DNA from: Streptomyces caniscabiei
Lineage (GTDB): Bacteria; Actinomycetota; Actinomycetes; Streptomycetales; Streptomycetaceae
Assembly (NCBI RefSeq): GCF_014930365.1
Contig: NZ_JABXWI010000006.1
Location: 62,001 to 126,000, forward strand
Direction: 5' to 3'
Length of the DNA stretch: 64,000 bases
Both the position numbers and the translations under genes were made by a program. The notes under the pieces are model-generated. The model did not search any database and was not told where the DNA came from. It saw only the letters and a list, made by a program, of their open reading frames with translations. Positions 8,032 to 16,106 of the stretch are shown in pieces (the first letter of the stretch is position 1; each line of letters begins with the position of its first letter).

Positions 8032-9243
8032 TCAGGCCTGCCCGTACCCGTCCAGGAAGTTCCCGATCCGGGTGATCGCGGACCGCAGGTCCCCCACCGT
8101 CGGCAGCGTCACGACCCGGAAGTGGTCGGGTTCGGCCCAGTTGAAGCCGGTGCCCTGCACCACCATGATCTTTTCCTGCCGGAGCAGGTCGAGGACCATC
8201 CGCCGGTCGTCCTTGATCTTGAAGACGTTCGGATCGAGGCGCGGGAACAGATACAGCGCGCCCTTCGGCTTCACGCACGAGACCCCCGGGATCTGCGTGA
8301 GCAGCTCGTACGCGACGTCCCGTTGCTCCTTCAGCCGCCCGCCCGGCAGCACCAGGTCGTTGATGGTCTGCCGCCCGCTGAGCGCGGCGACCACCCCGTG
8401 CTGCCCCGGCATGTTCGCGCACAGCCGCATGTTCGCGAGGATCGTCAGACCCTCGATGTAGGAGTCGGCGTGGGCGCGCGGGCCGGAGATCGACATCCAG
8501 CCCACCCGGTAACCGGCCACCCGGTACGCCTTCGACATGCCGTTGAAGGTCAGGGTCAGCAGGTCGGGGGCGACCGAGGCCGTCGGGGTGTGCGTGGCAC
8601 CGTCGTAGAGGATCTTGTCGTAGATCTCGTCCGAGCAGACCAGCAGGTTGTGGCGGCGCGCGATGTCCGTCAGCCCGCGCAGGACCGCCTCGTCGTACAC
8701 CGCGCCCGTCGGGTTGTTCGGGTTGATGATGACGATCGCCTTGGTGCGGTCGGTGACCTTCCGCTCGACGTCCGCGAGATCCGGCATCCAGTCGGACTGC
8801 TCGTCGCAGCGGTAGTGCACGGCCGTACCGCCGGACAGGGAGACCGCCGCCGTCCACAGCGGATAGTCCGGGGACGGTACGAGGACCTCGTCGCCGTCGT
8901 CGAGCAGGCCCTGCATGGCCATCACGATCAGCTCGGAGACGCCGTTGCCGATGAAGACGTGCTCGACGTCCGTCTCGATGCCGAGGGTCTGGTTGTGCAT
9001 CACGACGGCCCGGCGTGCGGCGAGCAGGCCCTTGGCGTCGCCGTATCCGTGGGCGCTGGACACGTTCCGGAGGATGTCCTCCAGGATCTCGGGCGGGCAC
9101 TCGAAGCCGAACGCCGCCGGATTGCCCGTGTTCAGCTTGAGGATCCGATGCCCCGCCGCCTCAAGCCGCATCGCCTCCTCGAGCACCGGGCCCCGGATCT
9201 CGTAACAGACGTTGGCGAGCTTGGTCGACTGGATCACCTGCAT
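8032..9243 (-). CDS. PLP-dependent aminotransferase, AlaA-like (class I/II fold)
   Basis: A 403-residue fold-type I aminotransferase. Clear motifs are NPNNPTGAVYD (substrate and PLP binding), DEIYDKILYD (Asp that holds the PLP pyridine nitrogen), FNGMSKAYRVAG with Schiff-base Lys K238, and the C-terminal FRVVTLP with the carboxylate-binding Arg. The sequence NTGNPAAFGFECPPEILEDI is typical of AlaA/YfdZ-like enzymes that make alanine from pyruvate and glutamate. ATG at 9243 gives the usual ~400-residue length; the frame stays open upstream, but that part is compositionally unlike the enzyme. It is monocistronic. Exact amino-donor preference cannot be read from sequence. Confidence 0.9.
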   Translation of the reverse strand: MQVIQSTKLANVCYEIRGPVLEEAMRLEAAGHRILKLNTGNPAAFGFECPPEILEDILRNVSSAHGYGDAKGLLAARRAVVMHNQTLGIETDVEHVFIGNGVSELIVMAMQGLLDDGDEVLVPSPDYPLWTAAVSLSGGTAVHYRCDEQSDWMPDLADVERKVTDRTKAIVIINPNNPTGAVYDEAVLRGLTDIARRHNLLVCSDEIYDKILYDGATHTPTASVAPDLLTLTFNGMSKAYRVAGYRVGWMSISGPRAHADSYIEGLTILANMRLCANMPGQHGVVAALSGRQTINDLVLPGGRLKEQRDVAYELLTQIPGVSCVKPKGALYLFPRLDPNVFKIKDDRRMVLDLLRQEKIMVVQGTGFNWAEPDHFRVVTLPTVGDLRSAITRIGNFLDGYGQA

Positions 9244-9421
9244 GTCCGTGAGCTTACGGCCCGGTAACGCCTTCCGGGCCGTGTTTTCCACCACGTGGGA
9301 CGGCCGCATTACCCCGAAATGCCCCGCCGCTGTTCCCCCGGCCGCCTCCTCTCTACAATCCGCGAGCAGGTCCGGCCGACCCCCCACCGTACGGCCGCCG
9401 ACCGCACGGACCTGGCCGTAC

Positions 9422-9461
9422 GCCGCTGAGACCTGGGCGTTCGGCCGCTGAGACCTGGGCG
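9422..9461. repeat. 18-nt direct repeat, period 22
   Basis: GCCGCTGAGACCTGGGCG occurs at 9422-9439 and exactly again at 9444-9461, between the divergent aminotransferase and Ser/Thr-rich protein genes. A spacing of two helical turns makes a tandem operator possible. The rest of this intergenic region shows nothing clear. Confidence 0.6.
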
Positions 9462-9493
9462 CACGGCCCACGACACGAAGGCAGTGGAACGCG

Positions 9494-10531
9494 ATGAATG
9501 GGGTGGGCGGCGTGGACAGCGCGCACGGGCCTGACCGGAACGAGGCCGACGCCGGGACACCGCCGAACGTGTACCTCCCCGTCGGTGACCCCCACTCCAC
9601 CCCGGCCTACGAGGTCTTCGCCGACCCGGCCGCCGCCCACGGCTGGCAGAACGCCTACGACGACACGGTCCAACTGGACGAGATCGTGCCGCCCGCGCCG
9701 GTCCCGGCCGGGAACGGCCCCGCCGCCCAGGCCCCCACGGGCGCGCGCGGCCCGGGAGCGCCCGGCCTGCCGTACGGGGAGCAGGCGTCGTACGGCGACG
9801 GCGGTGTGCCGTACGACGGGGGCGCGCCGAACGAGCACGGCGGGGACACGACCCACGGATCCGACGCGTCCTACGGATCCGACGCGGTCTACGGATCCGA
9901 CCCGGTCTACGGCGGCGGTCCGTCCCACGGCGATGGCGCGTCCCACGGTGATGGCGCGTCCCACGGTGATGGGGCGCCCCACGAAGGCCGTGCCCCGTAC
10001 GGCGTCGACGCACCGTACCCGGACGCACCCGGCCGGCCCGGTGGTCCGGAGGGCGTGGGGGCCGGGCGGCGGGCGCGGGCCGTCGACGGGCGGCGGGGCA
10101 CGCTCGGGCGGCGACGGGCACGCCGGCGTGGCGCGTTGGTCGCGGGCGGGATCGGTGCCGCAGTGCTGGTCGGCGCCGTGACAGCGGGGCTGGCCGGGCT
10201 CGGCACCTCGGAGAAGGGGTCGCCCGACACCCCGGGATCCGTCCCGTCCGCCACGTCCGACGGCCGCACCGGGGACGGGGACACGGCCGCCCCGTCGGCC
10301 GGCGAGACCTCCGACACGGGTGCCGCGACGTCGTCCGGCGACTCCTCGCCGGACACTTCCACGTCCCCGACCTCCTCCGCCACCACCGGCGAGCCGTCGC
10401 GCTCCGCGTCACCCACCGCCACCTCCGCCCCGCCGTCCACCGCCACCTCCGACACCGAGGCCCCTTCGTCCCGAGGCAACTCCAACGGCAACCAGGGCCG
10501 TGGCCAGGGCGCAACGAAGGACCCCAAGTAA
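9494..10531 (+). CDS. Single-pass membrane protein with low-complexity domains
   Basis: Length 345 residues. The cytoplasmic half (1-~205) is Gly/Asp/Tyr-rich and holds two sets of 18-nt coding repeats: DASYGS/DAVYGS/DPVYGG, then SHGDGA repeated. One TM helix follows (ALVAGGIGAAVLVGAVTAGL), then an extracellular Ser/Thr/Pro-rich tail (TSPTSSATTGEPS) that is probably disordered and possibly glycosylated. This layout occurs in many Streptomyces unknown proteins and no enzyme fold is visible. The repeats probably vary in number between strains. It is transcribed away from the aminotransferase and in line with the protease gene downstream. The ribosome site is weak (AGGCAG), so the start is moderately supported. 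Confidence 0.65.
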   Translation: MNGVGGVDSAHGPDRNEADAGTPPNVYLPVGDPHSTPAYEVFADPAAAHGWQNAYDDTVQLDEIVPPAPVPAGNGPAAQAPTGARGPGAPGLPYGEQASYGDGGVPYDGGAPNEHGGDTTHGSDASYGSDAVYGSDPVYGGGPSHGDGASHGDGASHGDGAPHEGRAPYGVDAPYPDAPGRPGGPEGVGAGRRARAVDGRRGTLGRRRARRRGALVAGGIGAAVLVGAVTAGLAGLGTSEKGSPDTPGSVPSATSDGRTGDGDTAAPSAGETSDTGAATSSGDSSPDTSTSPTSSATTGEPSRSASPTATSAPPSTATSDTEAPSSRGNSNGNQGRGQGATKDPK

Positions 10532-10658
10532 CCACGGCCCGCCCCCGGTTCACCCCCGCCCCCGCCCCCAACCCCCACCCCTGGCCGAAGATCGCGCGGC
10601 CGGAACCAACTCCTTGCTCGTCCTCCACATCGCCCTCACAATGCGCATGACAAACTGC

Positions 10659-10683
10659 GGTGGCCGGAAGATCTTCTGCCACC
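10659..10683. promoter_or_regulatory. Near-perfect dyad upstream of the secreted protease
   Basis: GGTGGC-CG-GAAGATCTTC-T-GCCACC: outer 6-nt arms and a central 10-nt palindrome. It ends 35 nt before the protease ATG, where it would overlap or follow the promoter. An operator is more likely than a terminator because no T run follows. Confidence 0.45.
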
Positions 10684-10718
10684 ACGCAGCCCTATAGCTG
10701 TAGTGAGGGGACCCCCAC

Positions 10719-11645
10719 ATGAGAAAGCCTCTCGTCGCCACGCTGGCCGCCCTGGTGATCGCCGGGGCCGGCGCGGCACCGGCGGTCGCGGCGCCGGAAG
10801 CGGCGGCACCCGGGAAGTCGGCGGACGCGACCGTGCGGAACGTGGTCGGCGACGTCGTCGACACCGCGAACAAGACCGTCGCCGACCTCGCGGGCCCGGC
10901 CCCGGCGGCGCAGGCCGTCAACTTCGCCGGCACCGTCTCGCTCAGCAACTGTTCCGGCTCGGTCGTCCGGATGCCCGACTCCGAGGACAACGACCCGGCG
11001 CTGGTCATGACCAACGGCCACTGCCTGGAGACCGGCTTCCCGACCCCCGGACAGGTCATCGTCGACCGGGCCTCCACCCGCACCTTCGGTCTGCTCAACT
11101 CCGCCGGCACCCGCGTCGGCACCCTGCGCGCCAGCAAGATCGCGTACGGCACGATGACCGACACGGACATGGCGGTGTACCAGCTCACCACCACGTACAC
11201 GCAGATCAAGAGCACGTACGGCATCGACGCGCTCGTCTACGACACCGCCCGCCCGACCGCCGGCACCGCCATCAGCGTCGTCTCCGGGTACTGGAAGCGG
11301 ATCTACACCTGCGGGGTCGACGGGTTCGCGTACCGCCTGAAGGAGGGTGACTGGACCTGGAAGGACTCCATCCGTTACACCTCCGCCTGCAACACCATCG
11401 GCGGCACCTCCGGCTCCCCGGTGGTCAACGTCGCCACCAACAAGGTCGTCGGCGTCAACAACACGGGCAACGAGAGCGGTGAGCGCTGCACCGTCAACAA
11501 CCCCTGTGAGGTCGACGCGAACGGCACCGTGACCGTCCGTCAGGGCATCAACTACGCCCAGCAGACCTGGCACGTCCCCGCCTGCTTCGGCGTGGACAAC
11601 AAGCTCGACCTGTCGGCGGCCGGCTGCGTGCTCCCCAAGCCGTAG
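10719..11645 (+). CDS. Secreted trypsin-like serine protease (S1 fold)
   Basis: The 308-residue precursor has a Sec/Tat-like signal peptide (MRKPLVATLAALVIAGAG, cleavage after AVAA) and a short propeptide. The catalytic triad is visible: H101 in TNGHC, D150 in TDTDMAVYQL, and S231 in GGTSGSPVV. The Cys pattern (SNC, GHC, YTCG, SAC, RCTVNNPC, PAC, AGC) suggests several disulfides, as in exported S1 proteases. GTSGSP is typical of bacterial trypsin-like enzymes. AGTGAGGGG provides a ribosome site 7-8 nt before the ATG. Substrate specificity is not evident. It is monocistronic, with its 3' end facing the amidohydrolase gene across a dispersed repeat. Confidence 0.9.
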   Translation: MRKPLVATLAALVIAGAGAAPAVAAPEAAAPGKSADATVRNVVGDVVDTANKTVADLAGPAPAAQAVNFAGTVSLSNCSGSVVRMPDSEDNDPALVMTNGHCLETGFPTPGQVIVDRASTRTFGLLNSAGTRVGTLRASKIAYGTMTDTDMAVYQLTTTYTQIKSTYGIDALVYDTARPTAGTAISVVSGYWKRIYTCGVDGFAYRLKEGDWTWKDSIRYTSACNTIGGTSGSPVVNVATNKVVGVNNTGNESGERCTVNNPCEVDANGTVTVRQGINYAQQTWHVPACFGVDNKLDLSAAGCVLPKP

Positions 11646-11708
11646 CGCTCCGCTCGGGGGGCGTGGGGGCTACCGGGCCCCTCGGTCGTTCTCCGTCCGC
11701 GGGCCGGT

Positions 11709-11738
11709 GGGGCTTCTCGCGCAGTTCCCCGCGCCCCT
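11709..11738 (-). repeat. Dispersed GC-rich repeat, reverse orientation
   Basis: GGGGCTTCTCGCGCAGTTCC then CCGCGCCCCT. It abuts the stop codon of the amidohydrolase gene (TAA at 11739-11741, minus strand) and lies between convergent genes, so it may work as a terminator for either transcript. Confidence 0.9.
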
Positions 11739-13388
11739 TTACAGGGCCGCCCTCCTGCGCACCGCCCGGCCCGCCAGTACGTCCGTCCGGCGGCCGTCCT
11801 CGATGACGAAGCGGCCGTCGACCAGGACGTACGGGATGCCGGTGGGCAGGGTGCGGGGGGCCTCGTAGGTCGATCCCGCGGCCACGGTCGCGGGGTCGAA
11901 GAGGACCAGGTCGGCGCGGTACCCCTCGCGGACGAGTCCCCGGTCCGCGAGGCGCAGCCGCGCGGCGGGACGTGAGGTGAGATGGGCGACGCACTCCTCC
12001 AGGGAGAGCACGCCCAACTCCCTCACGTACCTGCCGAGATAGTGGGGGAACGTCCCGTACGCGCGCGGATGCGGCTTGTCCCCGCGCAGGATGCCGTCCG
12101 AGCCGCCGGTGTGCACACGGTGGCGCATGATGGCCCGAACGTTCTCCTCGTGGCCGACGTGCTGGAGGATCGTGGAGCCGAGCCGGTCCTCGACGAGCAG
12201 CCGGCGGGCGGTCACCCAGGGCTCCTCGCCGCGCGCCTTCGCCGAGCGCGCGACCGTCCGGCCCACGTACGAGGACAGCGCCGGGTCGGTGACGCCCGAG
12301 ATCTCGATGGTGTCCCACTCGATGGGCACGCCGTGGCAGCCGTCGGCGCCCACCACCTCCAGATGGTGCCGGATCCGCTCGGCCGTGTCGTCGTCCGTCA
12401 GCCGCCCGAGGACCGCCTCCGGCCCGCCCTCGCCCGCCCAGCTCGGCAGCATCGCGACGAGGGTCGTGCAGCCGGGGGTGTAGGGATAGGTGTCGAGGGA
12501 GATGTCCGCGCCCGCCGCGAGCGCGTCGTCCAGGAGCGCGAGGAGCTCCGGGGCCCGGCCCTCGTTCACCCCGAAGTTCATCGTCGCGTGGGCCAGGTGC
12601 AGGGCACAGCCGGCCTCACGGGTCAGCGTCACCATCTCCTCGTAGGCCCGGAGCGCGCCCGCCCCGTACGAGCGGTGGTGCGGGCAGTAGTAGCCGTCGT
12701 ACGCCGCCACCACCCGGCACAGCTCGGTGAGTTCGGCGTCCTTCGCGTACATGCCGGGCGTGTACGTCAGCCCCGACGACATCCCGACCGCGCCCTCCCG
12801 CAGCCCCGCCGCCACCAACTCCCGCATGTGGTCCAGCTCTTCGGGGGTGGCCTCCCGGTCCTCCCAGCCCACGGCGAGCATCCGGACCGTGCCCTGCGGG
12901 ACGAGGTAGGCGGCGTTCACGGCGATGCCCTCGCCCCCGAAGCCGTGGTCGAGCCGGTCCAGGTACTCGCCGACCGAGCGCCAGGTGAAGTCGACGTCCT
13001 CGCCGTAGCCGTTCCAGCCGGTGATCGCGCGGCGGACCTCTTCGAGGGTGCGGTCGTCGACGGGGGCGTACGACAGACCGTCCTGGCCGATGACCTCCAG
13101 GGTCACGCCCTGGGCGGCCTTCGCGGTGTGCTCGGGGTCCCGCAGGAGCGCGAGGTCGCTGTGGGCGTGCATGTCGATGAAGCCGGGCGCCAGGGCCAGG
13201 CCCTCGGCGTCGATCTCCCGGCGGGCCCTCGGCCGCTGGCACCCCGCCGCGGCCGCCTCCTTGACGATCGACGTGATCCTGCCGCCGGCCACGACCACGT
13301 CGGCGCGGTAGGAGGGGTCGCCGGAGCCGTCCACGACCTCGGCGTCACGGAAGACCAGCTCGTCCATGCGCGCTACGCGTTCGTCCAT
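11739..13388 (-). CDS. Amidohydrolase, D-aminoacylase / N-acyl-D-amino acid deacylase family
   Basis: A 549-residue metal-dependent amidohydrolase that should remove an N-acyl group from a D-amino acid-like substrate in the cytosol. Visible metal-site pieces are GFIDMHAHSD (HxH), CPHHRSYG, LHLAHATM and the Asp in HTGGSDG, with RAYGTFP after it as in D-aminoacylases. Classical enzymes have GNCG holding the metal-bridging Cys; here the aligned stretch is IGQDGLSYAP, so Asp replaces Cys. That marks a distinct subgroup. ATG at 13388 is preferred because AAAGGTG lies 6-7 nt upstream; a GTG 9 nt earlier is less likely. The gene follows the PLP deaminase by 32 nt. In this context N-acetyl-D-glucosaminate is a plausible substrate. 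Confidence 0.85.
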   Translation of the reverse strand: MDERVARMDELVFRDAEVVDGSGDPSYRADVVVAGGRITSIVKEAAAAGCQRPRARREIDAEGLALAPGFIDMHAHSDLALLRDPEHTAKAAQGVTLEVIGQDGLSYAPVDDRTLEEVRRAITGWNGYGEDVDFTWRSVGEYLDRLDHGFGGEGIAVNAAYLVPQGTVRMLAVGWEDREATPEELDHMRELVAAGLREGAVGMSSGLTYTPGMYAKDAELTELCRVVAAYDGYYCPHHRSYGAGALRAYEEMVTLTREAGCALHLAHATMNFGVNEGRAPELLALLDDALAAGADISLDTYPYTPGCTTLVAMLPSWAGEGGPEAVLGRLTDDDTAERIRHHLEVVGADGCHGVPIEWDTIEISGVTDPALSSYVGRTVARSAKARGEEPWVTARRLLVEDRLGSTILQHVGHEENVRAIMRHRVHTGGSDGILRGDKPHPRAYGTFPHYLGRYVRELGVLSLEECVAHLTSRPAARLRLADRGLVREGYRADLVLFDPATVAAGSTYEAPRTLPTGIPYVLVDGRFVIEDGRRTDVLAGRAVRRRAAL

Positions 13389-13420
13389 GCGGGTCACCTT
13401 TCAGGGCTCGGCGGCCGGGC

Positions 13421-14710
13421 TCAGAAGAACGTACGGACGTAGTCCGTCACGGTCCCGTCCGCCTCCACCACCGGAATCAGCTTCCACTTGTCGAACGACG
13501 TGCACGGATGCGACAGCCCCAGCCCGACCCAGTCGCCGACCTCCACCTCCGCGCCGGACTCCGTGCGCAGCCAGGCGTGCTGGTCGGACAGCCCCGTCAC
13601 CGTGATCCCGGCGGCGTCGCGGACCGCCCCCGTGCCCGCGTCCCGCACCACCTCCGCCGACGGCAGATCGAGGTCGTGCGCGGCGTCGCGCTTGCCCGCG
13701 TTGACGAAGGCCTGCTCGGGGGAGGGGCGGGAGACGACCTGGGCCCAGAGCCGGAAGGCGGGCTCCAGGGCGCCCTCCTCCGGGATCCGGTTGAAGGGGG
13801 TGATCCGGCGGTAGTGCCCGGCGTCGTGCGAGACGTACGCGCCGGAGCGCAGCAACTTCAGTACCGGCACGGACAGTTCGGGCAGCTCGGCGAAGACCTC
13901 GGCCACCGCGTCGAACCAGGCGCTGCCGCCCGCGCTGACGATCACCTCGTCCAGCCCCGCGAACCGCCCCGCCTTGTCGAAGTCGACGGCCAGCGCGGTG
14001 AGCCGGCGCAGCCACGCCCCCACCCGCTCCGGGCCGGCCTGCGGCACCTCGCCCTCGTACCCGGCGACCCCGACGAGGCGCAGTGTGTCGACGCGGGCCA
14101 CCGCGTCCGCGACCGCCGCGCACTCGGCCTCCGTACGCACGCCGGTGCGCGCGCCCTCACCCGCGCCCAGCTCCACCACGACGTCCACGGGGCGCGCCGG
14201 GCGCGCGGAACCCCGGAGCGCCGCGTCCATCAGCTCCACGCCGCGCACCGAGTCGACGTAACAGACGAGCCGGAACGCGGGGTCGGCCGCCAGCTCGTCG
14301 GCGATCCAGCGCAGGGCGACCGGATCGACGACCTCGTTGGCGAGGAAGACCCGCTCGATGCCGAACTCCCGTGCCACCCGCACCTGGTGGGGCACGGCGA
14401 GGGTGATGCCCCAGGCGCCGCGTTCGATCTGCCGCCGGAACAGCTCCGGTGCCATGGAGGTCTTGCCGTGCGGGGCGAAGGCGAGGCCGTGGCGCGCGGA
14501 GTAGCTCTCCATCAGCGCCAGGTTGTGCTCCAGGCGCTCGGCGGACAGGGCGAGCACGGGGGTGGTGAAACCGCCGGTGAACAGGTTCCGGCGCTGCGCG
14601 GCCAGCTCGGCCACCGTCAGGCCGTCGGCGTCCGGCGGCAGTCCCTTGAAGCGGTGGTCGACGCGCTCCTCCGCCAGCCGGGCCAGCGCTTCGACACTCT
14701 CGACACCCAT
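13421..14710 (-). CDS. PLP-dependent amino acid deaminase/dehydratase (fold type III, D-amino acid type)
   Basis: A 429-residue enzyme of the alanine-racemase-fold group that includes D-threonine aldolase and metal-dependent D-serine dehydratase. The PLP Lys lies in FAPHGKTSMAPELFRRQ, near the N-terminus as usual for this group; GLSHPCTSFDKW near the C-terminus holds the His and Cys that bind the divalent metal in D-serine dehydratases. The likely reaction is elimination of ammonia from a D-configured hydroxy amino acid. A D-glucosaminate deaminase giving 2-keto-3-deoxygluconate would fit the adjacent KDG-type kinase. ATG at 14710 has AGGGAGAT 5 nt upstream. First gene of the minus-strand pair, just below a perfect palindrome. 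Confidence 0.85.
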   Translation of the reverse strand: MGVESVEALARLAEERVDHRFKGLPPDADGLTVAELAAQRRNLFTGGFTTPVLALSAERLEHNLALMESYSARHGLAFAPHGKTSMAPELFRRQIERGAWGITLAVPHQVRVAREFGIERVFLANEVVDPVALRWIADELAADPAFRLVCYVDSVRGVELMDAALRGSARPARPVDVVVELGAGEGARTGVRTEAECAAVADAVARVDTLRLVGVAGYEGEVPQAGPERVGAWLRRLTALAVDFDKAGRFAGLDEVIVSAGGSAWFDAVAEVFAELPELSVPVLKLLRSGAYVSHDAGHYRRITPFNRIPEEGALEPAFRLWAQVVSRPSPEQAFVNAGKRDAAHDLDLPSAEVVRDAGTGAVRDAAGITVTGLSDQHAWLRTESGAEVEVGDWVGLGLSHPCTSFDKWKLIPVVEADGTVTDYVRTFF

Positions 14711-14730
14711 GGGATCTCCCTGACGAGGTG

Positions 14731-14749
14731 CGTTGCAGAATATGCAACG
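14731..14749. promoter_or_regulatory. Perfect palindrome CGTTGCA-N5-TGCAACG, candidate IclR operator
   Basis: CGTTGCA (14731-14737), spacer GAATA, TGCAACG (14743-14749). It lies in the divergent gap between the deaminase gene (start 14710) and the PfkB kinase gene (start 14850), 21 nt upstream of the deaminase ATG. IclR regulators bind short palindromes of this type, and an IclR gene is second in the plus-strand operon, so this is probably its site controlling both operons. Confidence 0.65.
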
Positions 14750-14849
14750 CTCATTGCGTATGTCGCTCACTGCTGTCTAACATCCCAGCCGACGCCGGGT
14801 CAACGGTGCCGCCCCGCCCCAGCCGACGCGACGAGGAGCCCCCACCATC

Positions 14850-16106
14850 GTGACCGCCGACGGACTCCGTTCCCCAGACGCCGCTCCCGCCGCCGTCGAC
14901 GTCGTCGCACTCGGCGAGTCCATGGTCACCTTCCTGCCCACCCGCCCCGGGCGCCTCGCCGACGTCCCCTCCTTCGACCGGGCCATCGGCGGCGCCGAGT
15001 CCAACGTGGCCTGCGCGCTGGCCGCCGCCGGGCACACGGCGCGCTGGGTCAGCCAGGTCGGCGCCGACGGCTTCGGCGACCACCTGCTGGAGGAGATCGG
15101 CTCCTACGGCGTCGACGTGACCTCCGTACGCCGCGACCCCGCCCGCCCGACGGGCGTGTACTTCCGCACCGCGGCCGACCGAGCCACGGACACCCACGAA
15201 GTCGCCTACTACCGCGCCGGTTCGGCCGCCTCGGCGATGTCGACGCGGACCGTCGACCTCGCCGCGGTACACGCCGGACGCGTCCTGCACCTCTCCGGCA
15301 TCACAGCGGCCCTCTCCGACGACTGCCTGCGCCTGCTCCGCGACCTGACGGCCCCCCGCCCCGACCACCACCCCCTGGTCTCCTTCGACGTCAACCACCG
15401 CCCGGGCCTCTGGCGCGACAGCGACGGCCCCCGCGTCCTCCTCGAACTGGCCCGCCGCGCCGACCTCGTCTTCGTCGGAGAGGACGAGGCACAGCAGGCC
15501 TGGGGCGTCACCGGCGGCCCGACCGCGATCCGGACCCTCCTGCCGGAGCCGACCACCCTCGTGGTGAAACAAGGAGCGCGCGGAGCCACCCTGTTCGTAC
15601 GCACGCCGCCATGCCCGGACCGGCCGCGTACGGACGGAAGGGGGCGTGCCGGGGGGTGTCCGCCCGCGGCCGGCGTCCACCACCGGGCACGTCCCCACCC
15701 GACGGCGCCCGCCGGACCGAGGACGGAGACCCCCCGGCACGTCCCCGACCCCACCCCCACCGCGGGCGACCCCGAGACGACGCGCACCGAACCAGTCACG
15801 GACACGACGACGTTCGTCCCCGCCCCCACCGTCCAGGTCGCGGCAGCGACCGGCGCCGGCGACGCCTTCGCCGCCGGCTTCCTCTCCGCCACCCTCCGCG
15901 CCCTCCCCGCCAAGGCCCGCCTCCGCCACGGCCACCTCATGGCGGCCGCCACCCTCACCGTCCCCGGCGACCTCGCCGTCCCACCCCGGCGGGACCACGC
16001 CGACCGCCTCGCCGCCCTGGACGACGACGCGTGGGGGACACTTCGACTCGCCCCCGGCTGGACTGACGCACCGGACCGGGCCGAGGAGGAGGTACACACC
16101 CCATGA
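14850..16106 (+). CDS. PfkB-family carbohydrate kinase, KDG-kinase type, with in-frame repeat insertion
   Basis: A ribokinase-fold sugar kinase of 418 residues, roughly 70-90 longer than usual. The N-terminus has VVALGESMVTFLPTRPG and the glycine-rich FDRAIGGAESNVACALAAAG; the C-terminus has the anion hole and catalytic base in AATGAGDAFAAGF (Asp of GAGD). KDG kinases phosphorylate 2-keto-3-deoxygluconate at O6. Between GARGATLFVR (residue ~250) and TFVPAPTVQV (~325) is a Pro/Arg-rich stretch encoded by a palindromic repeat element (15614-15755), in a surface-loop position, so the fold may survive. GTG start; GAGGAG lies about 13 nt upstream. Its stop overlaps the IclR start by ATGA. Substrate is inferred from neighbours. 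Confidence 0.8.
   Translation: MTADGLRSPDAAPAAVDVVALGESMVTFLPTRPGRLADVPSFDRAIGGAESNVACALAAAGHTARWVSQVGADGFGDHLLEEIGSYGVDVTSVRRDPARPTGVYFRTAADRATDTHEVAYYRAGSAASAMSTRTVDLAAVHAGRVLHLSGITAALSDDCLRLLRDLTAPRPDHHPLVSFDVNHRPGLWRDSDGPRVLLELARRADLVFVGEDEAQQAWGVTGGPTAIRTLLPEPTTLVVKQGARGATLFVRTPPCPDRPRTDGRGRAGGCPPAAGVHHRARPHPTAPAGPRTETPRHVPDPTPTAGDPETTRTEPVTDTTTFVPAPTVQVAAATGAGDAFAAGFLSATLRALPAKARLRHGHLMAAATLTVPGDLAVPPRRDHADRLAALDDDAWGTLRLAPGWTDAPDRAEEEVHTP
15614..15755. mobile_element. Palindromic repeat element, copy A, inside the PfkB kinase gene
   Basis: 23-nt terminal inverted repeats lie at 15640-15662 (GGGGGCGTGCCGGGGGG...) and 15724-15746, separated by about 61 nt. The left arm is identical in copy B (33363-33385), and flanking sequence before the left arm (CCCGGA...CGGCCGCG) and after the right arm (CGACC...) is also shared. 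The reading frame of the host gene stays open through it. No transposase is encoded, so it is MITE- or REP-like. Confidence 0.75.

Noticed and set aside
13508..16066. 852-codon open frame spanning deaminase and kinase loci
   Set aside because: Runs antisense to the deaminase then out of frame in the kinase; no recognisable domain and Arg/Pro-rich composition.
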